From assembly GCA_024364735.1 (NCBI GenBank), contig JAGFNQ010005191.1:157994-221993 (forward strand): a stretch of DNA of 64,000 nucleotides. Reading direction: 5' to 3'. The position numbers and the translations under genes were made by a program. Positions 55,816 to 64,000 of this stretch are shown in pieces. The stretch is from Boesenbergia rotunda. Its lineage: Eukaryota > Streptophyta > Magnoliopsida > Zingiberales > Zingiberaceae. Below the pieces are notes generated by a model. The model ran no database searches. It saw only the letters and a list, made by a program, of their open reading frames with translations, and was not told where the DNA came from. The number at the start of each line of letters is the position of its first letter. The stretch's first letter is position 1.

Positions 55816-57119
55816 TGTTGGTGCAGAATGCACCTAAGTCAAACCTGTGTTTTGATAATGGCAACATAGGTCAAAAGTTAAGTCTTTCTTGTTTTCTAAC
55901 AAGTTAATCAAGTGTGCAGGAAAAGCCCTAGCGAAGGACTGCTAGGCACTGGCAAAGGAATGCCAGGAAAGAAAGTCCTAGCGAAGGACTGCTAGGCTCC
56001 AGGCGAAGGACAGTCTGGGACCGAAGCCCTAGCGATGGAATGCTAGGCACCGGGCGAAGGACAGCTCGGCATCCAAGCCCTGACAAAGGACCGTCAGGCA
56101 AAAGTCCAACCAAAGGAGTGGTTGGCATCAGGTAAATTCTCCCGAGAGGAGTAGGTGAGGACGCGTTCCCCGTCAAGGGAACAGTAGGCGTCGGTTCGAC
56201 CTAGGACTCCATTTTGGAGACCAAAGTCAAAACCAAGACAGCTAAGGCTGTATAAAACTAATAATTTATTTTATTATTGTGTTTTGGACTAACCCTGGAT
56301 GCAGGACCGAAGGAACGTGAGTCTGCAGCTCAGAGTGCCTCAAAGGAGTGAGGCAACTGCTGACCAGGGTGCCCGGAGTGTCCCGGGCGCCCCCAAGGTA
56401 CATACAAAACACATCAAAAGAAGAAGGGTTCGAAAAAGCTGCTGGGCGGGGCGCCCCCGTGCTCCCGGGCGCCCCCGCTGCTCCCGGGCGCCCCCTGCGC
56501 TGCGGGCGCCCCCATGCGCTCACTTCGAACCAAGAAGCCATCGAAGCCAAGAAGATAGAATTTGACCCGGTCAATGCGGGCGCCCCGAGCGCTTCGGGCG
56601 CCCCGGTCAAAGTGCATCCAGAGGATAGACGCTGACCGAGATCTGTGTGGATCAAAGGCCACGTGTGGGGCGCCCCCGACGTCCCGGGCGCCCCCTAGCC
56701 CTATATAAAGGGCCCTCGACCCCAGGCTTCCAACAACACTTCCTTCAACGCCTCAAAGATCTTCTACGCTCTTGCTTTGCTCCGGAAACTCTCCAACTCG
56801 AGCCGACGACGTCCCGCTGCCCCAAACAAGTCAATCCACTCCGGACGTCGATAACGAAGATCGAAATTTAATATTATTATTTTATTGCACTTATTTGTAA
56901 TCAAATCTTTGTAAACAATTTTGCGCGTATATAGAATTGCCCAAAGTAAACGGTCAACGACCGTGGGCCTTGGAGTAGGAGTCGACACAGGCTCCGAACC
57001 AAGTAAATCGACTGTGTTTGTGTGCTGTTTATTTTATTTCCGCTGCGTACTTACTCTTACTTAAAATCCGAAAGTTTTCCGATATTCACCCCCCCTCTAT
57101 CGGTTTTCTCGATCCAACA
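55816..57119 (+). mobile_element. F 3' LTR (1304 bp)
   Basis: Same length and order as the 5' LTR. The hairpin array is at 55927-56125, the GGGCGCCC array at about 56367-56693 and TATATAAA at 56702-56709. It ends CTCGATCCAACA followed by TSD aaaac. Most differences from the 5' LTR are C/T or G/A. Confidence 0.95.
55927..56125 (+). repeat. Array of eight 20-nt hairpins (3' LTR copy)
   Basis: Offset +8284 from the 5' copy. Unit 5 has a perfect CCTAGC/GCTAGG stem here but loop GATGGAAT. Unit 8 has loop AAAGGAGT. Unit 3 loop is GAAGGACT. Confidence 0.93.
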
Positions 57120-57884
57120 AAAACTTGGTTTAAACGGAATAATTCATAAGAAAATTTATAAGATAAATTTCTTATGAAAATTCCGTTAAGAGGGAGACTT
57201 GGCAAGGGAGAGGCTACTATATAAAGGAACCAAAGGCAAGCCTTGAATTTCTAATCAATAGAGTAATCAAGAGATTAATTCTCTCCCTCTCTCTCTCTTA
57301 TTCTCTTCTCCTTCTCCTTCCCTCCTAGGGCCGGCGCCCCTTGCCACTCTTAGGGTCGGCGCCCCTTGTCCAACCTAGGGCCGGCGCAACCTCACCCTTC
57401 CAAGGCTTGGCGTGAGCATGGATCACCAAGAAGGAGCCAAACAAGAAGAAGAAGAAGCGGATCGCAACTCCTCTCTTCCCGGAATTTAGATTCCGTTTCT
57501 TGTTGGTTAGTTTCCATTCTTTTCTCTTGTTCTTCTAGTTGTGCCTTTAGAGAATCTAGTAGTTCTCGTCGGCACAAAACTCATGACTTTGCGAAGTCAT
57601 CCCGAAGAGAACTCGGCGTGGACGCGAATAGAGGCGAAGCTTCCAAGGGACGCTACGGTTAGATCTCGTCCCTTTTTCTTCGAGTTACGCGAGGTACAAA
57701 GTAAATTAGTTTACTTTTTCTGCAAAATTTTAATTTATGATCATGTCCACACATCATAAGGTCGCATGCTAGATACGTGGTTAAAATAATTTGAGAAATT
57801 ATTTATGCTAATTCTTCCGCTGCACGTAATTAAATTTTAAAATTACGAACCCGTATCCTTGTCAACATGCACCCGGTCCCAACA

Positions 57885-58853
57885 AAGTCAAGTGGGTCTA
57901 GATCCATTTTAAAACACCTGAGAATCACAACAATCACACACTTTAGTTTTTGAAAATAAATTGACTACTCAAAACAATAAATTTTCAAAAACAACCAACG
58001 CCTCAAAACACCGAGAAATTCGCATGCCACGATGATGTGGACGTATACGAATTCTACATTTGTGAGAGGAGATCTTACCCATTAATTTTACTATCTTGTC
58101 ATCCTAACTTTCTGATAAGTAAAATTAATAGTTGGTCCTCTTTGACCCTACAAATAATAGCAATGACTCCGATGGGGAGGATACTATTATTTGTATCTAA
58201 GTGTTTCCACTACATGACACTAAGAAAATTATTTCTGATTATGTGTCTTCCGATAGGGAAGTATACACGCTCTTCAATAATTTTATATAATCTTTTCTGA
58301 CCTAGTGATCCACAAAACAAGCCCATCCGATGGGGAGGAAGACACTCAGAGTCGATGCGCAGACTTGTTTGCATCACTAGACCTTACGAGATGGAATAGG
58401 CCTTATGGAACGAGATGGAAAGATTAGATTGTAATGGAGGCCACGGGACCCTTAGGGTCCCTCTCCTAATTTGTTATTTACGTTGAGGATTTTCACATGC
58501 ACATACACATGACAAGCACATAAACCAATATAATAAATAAGGAAAAATCCTAGATTTTTCCAACTATTATGGCCTTGGTCTCCAATGCGCCTCCAGTCAT
58601 GTCGCCACCTCGTCCACTCCATCCTTTCCATGCGCAAGCCACCACGAAGGAGTCTCCGAGCCAAGATGACTAGATACTTATTTACATCCATTGATCCTAT
58701 ACTCCATAAAGGAGTGTATATGTAATCTAGATCAAAAGTAAATAAAAACTTAGCTAAACAGGTGTCATATTTAATTACAAAAATTAAATACCTAATTAGC
58801 CTCGTCAACCCCGAGGATTTAATTAATTACAAAACACACAATCAATCACATAC
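57885..58853 (-). promoter_or_regulatory. A2 gag start and leader with stem-loops
   Basis: The minus strand has a gag ATG at 57905-57907, reading towards lower coordinates and continuing across B5 at 38566. From 57908 to 58853 is leader without ORFs. It has stem-loops at 58150-58194, 58225-58284 and 58302-58380 around a shared CCGATGGGGAGG-type core, GGGACCC-tta-GGGTCCC (58445-58461) and GGAAAAATC-cta-GATTTTTCC (58541-58561). Bases 58773-58853 are also the first part of a 376-bp triplication. Confidence 0.75.
58150..58380 (-). repeat. Three A2 leader stem-loops with shared core
   Basis: Arms: ACAAATAATAG/CTATTATTTGT (58150-58160, 58184-58194); AAAATTATT/AATAATTTT (58225-58233, 58276-58284) with GTGT/ACAC inside; CTAGTGAT/ATCACTAG (58302-58309, 58373-58380) with AAACAAG/CTTGTTT inside. 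Plus-strand cores: CTCCGATGGGGAGG, TTCCGATAGGGAAG, ATCCGATGGGGAGG. Confidence 0.87.
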
Positions 58854-59900
58854 TATTGGATCGAAGTAAATCGATAGAGGGGGGGTGAATATCGATCGAA
58901 AAATTTCGGACAATTAAGAGAAATTACGTAGCAGAAAGAGTAAAACAAAGTCGCTAACACCATTTGTTTTACTTGGTTCGGAGTCGCGGTCGGCTCCTAC
59001 TCCAAGGCCCATGGTCCTTGATCGTTTATGATGGGCAATTCTATATTTGAAGAATGTTTACAATTTGGAGTACAGATATAGAATTAAAAAGGAAGTTACA
59101 ACACTTAAGAAATTAAAGGTTTTACCGACGACCGGAGTGGATGGAATTAATTACAAAAATTAAATACTTAATTAGCCTTGTCAACCCCGAGGATTTAATT
59201 AATTACAAAACACACAATCAATCACATACTATTGGATCGAAGTAAATCGATAGAGGGGGGGTGAATATTGATCGGAAAATTTCGGATAATTAAGAGAAAT
59301 TACGCAGCAGAAAGAGTAAAATAAAGTCGCTAACACCATTTGTTTTACTTGGTTCGGAGTCGTGGTCGGCTCCTACTCCAAGGCCCATGGTCCTTGATCG
59401 TTTATGATGGGCAATTCTATATTCGAAGAATGTTTACAATTTGGAGTACAGATATAGAATTAAAAAGCAAGTTACAACACTTAAGAAATTAAAGGTTTTA
59501 CCGACGACCGGAGTGGATGGAATTAATTACAAAAATTAAATACCTAATTAGCCTCGTCAACCCTGAGGATTTAATTAATTACAAAACACACAATCAATCA
59601 CATACTATTGGATCGAAGTAAATCGATAGAGGGGGGGTGAATATCGATCGGAAAATTTCGGACAATTAAGAGAAATTACGCAGCAGAAAGAGTAAAACAA
59701 AGTCGCTAACACCATTTGTTTTACTTGGTTCGGAGTCGCGGTCGGCTCCTACTCCAAGGCCTATGGTCCTTGATCGTTTATGATGGACAATTCTATATTC
59801 GAAGAATGTTTATAATTTGGAGTACAGATATAGAATTAAAAAGGAAGTTACAACACTTAAGAAATTAAAGGTTTTACCGACGACCGGAGTGGATGGAATT
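58773..59900. repeat. 376-bp tandem triplication across the G/A2 junction
   Basis: Copies are 58773-59148, 59149-59524 and 59525-59900. Each contains about 76 bp of A2 leader, the TSD catac and the first ~295 bp of LTR G. Copies differ at only a few bases. The junction shows AATT microhomology. Confidence 0.93.
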
Positions 59901-60059
59901 TCGGAGCAGCGGGTCGTCGTCGGCGCTTGAATCGCGAGTGCAGAGCGTGCCGGAGTGTAGCGCTTGAGTGAAAGTGTTGAAAGCGAGATTTGCAAGTTTT
60001 GTTGAAGCCTTGAGGTGAACCCCCTTTTATAGTGGTCGCTTGGGTGCTTATGTTGAAGG

Positions 60060-60302
60060 GGGCGCCTACACGTGGCCTCTCTTGCGCGAACTCTAATCCG
60101 CAGGCTTGGTCAGCGCTTATCCCCTTCATTGAGGTGCCTGAGCTGATTGGGGCGCCTATGTTAACACAGGCGCCTAACTTGACTTGGTCCAAAGGCTTTT
60201 GTGGCAGCTTGCTTCGATGGCTTGGTTTTGGCCTTGCACTGGGGCGCATGTATCCATACAGGCGCCTAGCCCAGTGAGGCGCCTCCTTCCAATGAGGCGC
60301 CT
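60060..60302 (-). promoter_or_regulatory. AGGCGCCT palindrome array upstream of G TATA box
   Basis: RGGCGCCT at 60060, 60150, 60168, 60260, 60277 and 60295, all upstream (minus strand) of TATAAAAG at 60024-60031. Confidence 0.82.
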
Positions 60303-60500
60303 GAGCTGCAGAAACACAGTTCCTTAGTTTCCTACAACCAGGGTGAGTTCCAAACACAAGAAGCAAATATATAATATATATTAAACATTATTTACAGCCT
60401 AAGCTGTTTTGATTCTGAAATTGGGTCTCCCAAATGACACCCTAGGTCGAACCGACGCCTAATGTTCCCTCCTCCGGGGAACGCTTCCTCACCTACTCCT

Positions 60501-60968
60501 CTCGGGAGAATTTACCTTTTTGCCAACTGGCTCCTCCGGTTGGACTTTTGCCCAGCTTCACTCACCAAGTCTTCGGTGCCTAGTCCTCGACCAGGTCTTA
60601 GTACCCAGCTTCACTCACCAGGACATAGTGCCCAATTCAAAGAACCAGGACTTAGTGCCTAGTGTACCTAGGACTTTCCTGCACACTTAATCAGCTTGTT
60701 AGATCACAACCAATTCTTAGTGCCTAGGTAAATTCTCGGGAGAATTTACCTTTTTGCCAACCGGCTCCTCCGGTTGGACTTTTGCCCAACTTCACTCACC
60801 AGGTCTTCGATGCCCAGTCCTCGACCAGGTCTTAGTGTCCAGCTTCACTCACCAGGACTTAGTGCCCAATTCAAAGAACCAGGACTTAGTGCCTAGTGTA
60901 CCTAGGACTTTCCTGCACAATTAATCAGCTTGTTAGATCACAACCAATTCTTAACTTCTGAACCCTTT
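60501..60968 (-). repeat. 234-bp tandem duplication of hairpin region in G
   Basis: CTCGGGAGAATTTACC starts each unit (60501, 60735). Each unit holds CCAACCGG-CTCCT-CCGGTTGG (perfect in 60757-60777, one mismatch in the first unit) and repeated CCCAGCTTCACTCACCAGG / AGTGCC elements, a looser relative of the F hairpin array. Confidence 0.85.
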
Positions 60969-61015
60969 GCCATTATCAAAACATAGGTTCGACTTTGGTG
61001 CTTTCGGCACCAACA

Positions 61016-61182
61016 CATACAATTTCCATTAATGCCATAATAGTTGGAATCTAGTGCCTGCAACAAAAAGTTAGCCTACACACATCCAAAAATTATCTAG
61101 CATAAATAATGTACATGATAATGTGCAGAAAATTAACTGAATCCTAAACACACAAAATCGGAAATCTCCCTCTGATACCAAT
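61016..61182 (-). other. A2 leader end with primer-binding site
   Basis: Minus-strand TGGTATCAGAG (61170-61180), two bases from the LTR end, is a tRNA-Met PBS. The remaining ~150 bases are leader without ORFs. Confidence 0.85.
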
Positions 61183-63251
61183 TGATGGTTATAACCACCA
61201 AGGTAGCAATACCCAAGGTATGGCTCGGGGGGGGGGGGGGGGGGGGTTCCTTAGCAACCACGGGGTCAAACATGAGAGACCTCTCTATGTCTACGGATTA
61301 AAAAAATTTAACCCGAATAGAGACCCATCTCCTAAACGATCGTCTCATCGTCGTATCAATTAATTAAAGTCACAACTTAGCCAAAACCAAAGTTAAGGCC
61401 TTGTAACTTTCTGAATTAATTGACTACGGAAGACGACGAATGGATCGCTTGTTTTTGTGTTTATTATCAGGGTCCATGACATAAATTAATTATCATCATA
61501 TTAATTAACAAATAATTAATCCCATGACAATTATTTGAACACATGTAATGATAAAACGAAGCATGAAATAACAAAGAAAACAAGAGGAGCTCGGGAGAGG
61601 TATACCACGCTTTTTACCTCGCAGTCTTCTAACTTATGACCCTCCCCTCTTGGACGTCGTGTGGGCGACGAGCTACCAAGACGCGGAGTCACCAAGGATC
61701 ACCAATCAAAACCCTATCACCTTCCTCTTCTTTCCCACTTGCGCCAATCCCCTTAACACCAAGAAGGAGATGAACAAGACTCTCCTCCTTCACCACTTGC
61801 ACTGTCAATGATATGGGGATGAAGTTGCCGACGGCCCTAGCTCCAAGGAGAAGATATCCCAACCGCTACCAACTAATCTTCTCCTCCACAGCTTGCGCCG
61901 GCGATCTCTATAAGAGAAGAAAGTGGCTGTCAGTAGCCTTGGCTTCAAGGAGAAGGTGTCGCAGCTTTTAGAACTGATCACCTCCTTCTCAGCATGCTCC
62001 GGTGGCCACAACAGTAGCACAGAGGTCCTCTGGCGACTTGTTACTTGATAGAGAAGGTCTCCTGGTTGGCAGAACTGAGCTCCTCCTTCACCACCATCGC
62101 CAGCGACCCGCAACTACTCAACCGCAAGGATAGAAGAGCTCCGGCGATCCCTAGCCTCAAGGTGGAGATGTCCCGACCCTAAGAACCGATCTCCTCCTCT
62201 TCTACTAGCACCGGCGACCTCTTCTTCTTCGCTATCATGACCTCCTCTTCCCTTGTGTGCCGTGTGCCCTAGGAGAGAGAGAGAGAGGGAGAGGAAAATA
62301 GAGTTAGGTTTTCTATGATTGATTAACCCTTGATTCATAACTCCTATGGAGTATTTATAGGGCTAAAGTAGGGACCATGAGGAGGAGTTGGTTCTTGGCC
62401 CGCTAATGGATCCAAACCCGATCCATTAATGGAGATCCATTCCACTAAAGGATCCCATTGAACTTCCTCACCAACCCTCATATTTTCATATGGGCTCCAC
62501 CTATTATGAGTCGTCCATCTCCCCATGTTTAAGATATCGAATGCCCGATAATTAATTTAAATTAATGATAATTTTAATTAATTATCTTCTTGATCCTTGA
62601 TTAGTACCACTCAACCTTTTCATCATGTCGGACCATAGTCCACTTGCAAGATTTGACATGACGATCCTTTTGAGCTCATTAAGGGGGTATCATCATCCTG
62701 ACTAACCAGGACACTGATTCCCTCAATAATCAATGGCACACCATGTAGATAATATTATTACCCAACTTACCGGACCTATCTATCTAGCAGAATAGATCTC
62801 GCCCATTGGTAAATCAAAGTAACAATAATTAAAGGCATATGCCCGTTATTATTCCGGGATTTAGAGATCGTACTCCATAATATAAACTGAGGTCTAATCC
62901 AATTTATAAAGTCAGTACAAAATTGGATGACCTCTCTTTTGGTCTTACTCAATGCACACAAAGTGCACTAGTGTATACTATGGTTAAGACAAACCACACC
63001 TAATTACACTACAACCATCCCGATGGTTTGTCCAACTCCGTCTCGGTTATGAGTCTCTTTCTTATACTTCGGCAAGGAACTTGATAACATGATCTTCTGT
63101 GCGTCACTACGCACCATGTTATCTACAATGCAAAGTATGAGACATTTTGTGCATATACTAATATAAATATGCACTGTGTGATTTTGTGATTCTCTTTTAA
63201 AATGTAAATATATTTTATCCAAAAGCAAAGCTTTTAGTATACATCCTAACA
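61183..63251 (-). mobile_element. A2 5' LTR (2069 bp)
   Basis: The plus strand starts TGATGGTTATAACC and ends TACATCCTAACA; on the minus strand the LTR begins TGTTAGGATGTATACT. A TATA-like TATAAATA (minus) lies at 62352-62359. A G20 run is at 61227-61246. Between 61800 and 62230 there are about four diverged ~100-bp units with CTCCTTC/CCGGCGA motifs; ORFs of 60-100 codons there come from these repeats. The right flank ggaag is a possible TSD whose partner is off-window. Confidence 0.87.
61227..61246 (+). repeat. G20 homopolymer
   Basis: Twenty consecutive G in the A2 5' LTR close to the PBS. Confidence 0.9.
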
Positions 63252-64000
63252 GGAAGACCTCCGGCTAGCTCTTGTCTCTCCTTGTGGGTGGAGAAACCTC
63301 ACCGCAAACTCTCGACGGCACCTGAGCACTAGGAGACTACTAATAAGCTCTAACCAAGCTTATTTCGTCAACCCTTTCCCAGTCAAACCGAGCTCTCTTA
63401 AATAGAGCTCATAGCTGAAAAGAGCCGTTACCAGTTGACTGGTCCACCTAGTATTCGAACGTTATAGCCCAATGTTCCAATACCAGTCGACTGCACCTAA
63501 GATCAGCCAACTGATCTTTCTGTGCACTTCATCAGTCAGCTGATCCAAGCATCAGTCGACTGGTCCAGCCCTAAACCTAAGGTTTCCCTTCCCGAGTACA
63601 ATTCTCTCAGCACTCGGATCCTCATGACTCAGCTGCCCCTTCATCCAGCAACCTCGACCTGTTGCCTTCAAGCCTTCTTCGTCTTTGACTCTCGTCCCTC
63701 AGATGCATGCAAGCCCACGACTCATTTCCCCATGTCATTCTTCGCGTATGCCTCGAAGTGTGCTTCCCTCAGCTTATCGTTCCTGCTTCTAGCAGCCTTG
63801 ACCTGTTGCATTCAAGCCTTCTTCGACTTTGGCTCTCGTCCCTCGGATGCATGCAAGCCCATGACTTGTCTCCCCATGCAATCCTTCATGTATGCCTCGA
63901 AGTGCGCTTCCCTCGGCTCATCGTTCATGCTTTGTCCACGATCCCTTGGATGCATACAAGCCCACGACTTGTCTCCTCATGCCATCCTTCACTAGACCAG
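63252..64000 (-). mobile_element. Region H: probable SIRE-type LTR fragment hosting A2
   Basis: No gene. On the minus strand a TATA-like TATTTAAG (63397-63404) follows a cluster of palindromes based on CAGTCGACTG and CAG..CTG (63431-63562), the same layout as in F and G. Further upstream is a 144-bp tandem repeat. The ends are not visible, so the identity is tentative. Confidence 0.6.
63647..64000 (+). repeat. 144-bp tandem repeat
   Basis: AGCAACCTCGACCTGTTGC (63647) and AGCAGCCTTGACCTGTTGC (63791) start successive units with GATGCATGCAAGCCCA inside. A third, shorter unit follows to the window end. The 144-bp period keeps a 157-codon ORF open; it is not a credible gene. Confidence 0.88.

Larger units (their letters stand above)
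47532..57119 (+). mobile_element. Element F: SIRE-like Ty1/copia retrotransposon
   Basis: 9588 bp with two 1304-bp LTRs (about 18 differences by eye, about 1.4%), PBS, gag, pol, PPT and TSD aaaac (47527-47531, 57120-57124). SIRE affinity rests on the gag layout (acidic WDESSSEEE, LTFTEDGE), LDSGCSRHMTG at the protease, and a long 3' non-coding region with repeated GGGGGAGA tracts. It inserted into B5 and is one of the youngest elements here. Stops and one clear frameshift make it defective. Confidence 0.95.
38567..57884 (+). mobile_element. Solo LTR B5, split by elements D and F
   Basis: LTR pieces 38567-39843, 47282-47531 and 57125-57884 join to about 2287 bp, the size of B1 (2296 bp). It starts TGTTAGTGATATGAG and ends CGGTCCCAACA with a perfect TSD aagtc (38562-38566, 57885-57889). 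TATATAAA is at 57218-57225. It hosts D (TSD ataaa) and F (TSD aaaac) and lies in A2 gag. Confidence 0.94.
58854..61015 (-). mobile_element. Solo LTR G (SIRE-like, minus strand)
   Basis: The plus strand begins TATTGGATCGAAG (the minus-strand end ...CGATCCAATA, compare CGATCCAACA of F) and ends CTTTCGGCACCAACA (minus-strand TGTTGGTGC start, as in F). The TSD catac is on both sides (58849-58853, 61016-61020). On the minus strand TATAAAAG (60024-60031) follows an AGGCGCCT palindrome array. The U3 hairpin region is duplicated (60501-60968). The U5 end is triplicated together with flanking DNA. Confidence 0.88.
8631..63251 (-). mobile_element. Element A2: old copia element, split by later insertions
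   Basis: The pieces collect into one minus-strand copia element once the insertions are removed: RNase H (8631-9293), RT (11590-12287), integrase to zinc knuckle (15453-16882), gag (37987-38566), gag start and leader (57885-58853), leader and PBS (61016-61182), 5' LTR (61183-63251). Each internal break is bounded by a matching 5-bp TSD of the inserted element, which shows the pieces were once contiguous. Its 3' end and 3' LTR would lie left of A1, outside the window. It is too decayed to be active. Confidence 0.85.

Noticed and set aside
61805..62338. ORFs of 74-102 codons in the A2 5' LTR
   Set aside because: They read diverged ~100-bp repeats within an LTR defined by its PBS and termini.
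63522..63995. 157-codon ORF with internal 48-residue repeats
   Set aside because: The 144-bp tandem repeat has a period divisible by three, so the frame stays open; no family recognised.

Overview
The window is plant nuclear DNA made almost wholly of LTR retrotransposons nested inside one another. I found no host gene, rRNA, tRNA or CRISPR. The evidence is Ty1/copia- and Ty3/gypsy-type gag and pol remnants, primer-binding sites complementary to plant initiator tRNA-Met, polypurine tracts, TG...CA termini and 5-bp target-site duplications (TSDs). The very long LTRs and deep nesting fit a large, repeat-rich angiosperm genome. A monocot is my guess; the sequence does not prove it.

Layout, left to right. 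(1) Element A1 (1-8630, minus) is a young copia element with two near-identical LTRs and a gag-pol broken by one frameshift. Its gag carries an in-frame internal deletion, and its left LTR is cut by the window edge. (2) Element A2 (8631-63251, minus) is an old, decayed copia element. Its body is split into RNase H, RT, integrase/zinc-knuckle, gag, leader and 5' LTR pieces by later insertions. (3) Insertions into A2: solo LTR B1 (9294-11589, TSD tctat); solo LTR C1 (12288-15452, TSD cttag); the complete copia element B (16883-37986, TSD gaaac); solo LTR B5 (38567-57884, TSD aagtc); solo LTR G (58854-61015, TSD catac). (4) Element B carries an extra LTR copy (B3) inside its 5' LTR, and a gypsy element C2 (24199-32634, TSD gttta) in its gag/protease region; C2 has lost nearly all of pol. 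(5) Solo LTR B5 is split by D (39844-47276, TSD ataaa), a deletion derivative of a gypsy-like element, which is itself split by the 4.3-kb solo LTR E (41018-45324, TSD gaggc). B5 is also split by F (47532-57119, TSD aaaac), a nearly complete SIRE-like copia element with two 1304-bp LTRs. (6) The right end (63252-64000) looks like another SIRE-type LTR (H), into which A2 inserted. The nest is therefore five levels deep: H > A2 > B5 > D > E.

No element has an intact coding set. A1 and F are closest: A1 has one frameshift plus a gag deletion, and F has one clear frameshift plus a handful of stop codons. Young full-length elements, solo LTRs and deletion derivatives sit side by side, as expected from repeated insertion followed by LTR-LTR recombination and illegitimate deletion.

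The most interesting signal is not protein-coding. The LTR of F holds eight 20-nt hairpins, each a 6-bp stem around an 8-nt loop of consensus RAAGGANN, whose stems differ by compensatory changes. The long untranslated leaders of copia elements A1, A2 and B each hold their own sets of stem-loops with conserved loops and covarying stems. Three SIRE-like LTRs (F, G, H) each carry a different family-specific palindrome repeated just upstream of the TATA box. These look like selected cis-acting RNA or DNA structures.
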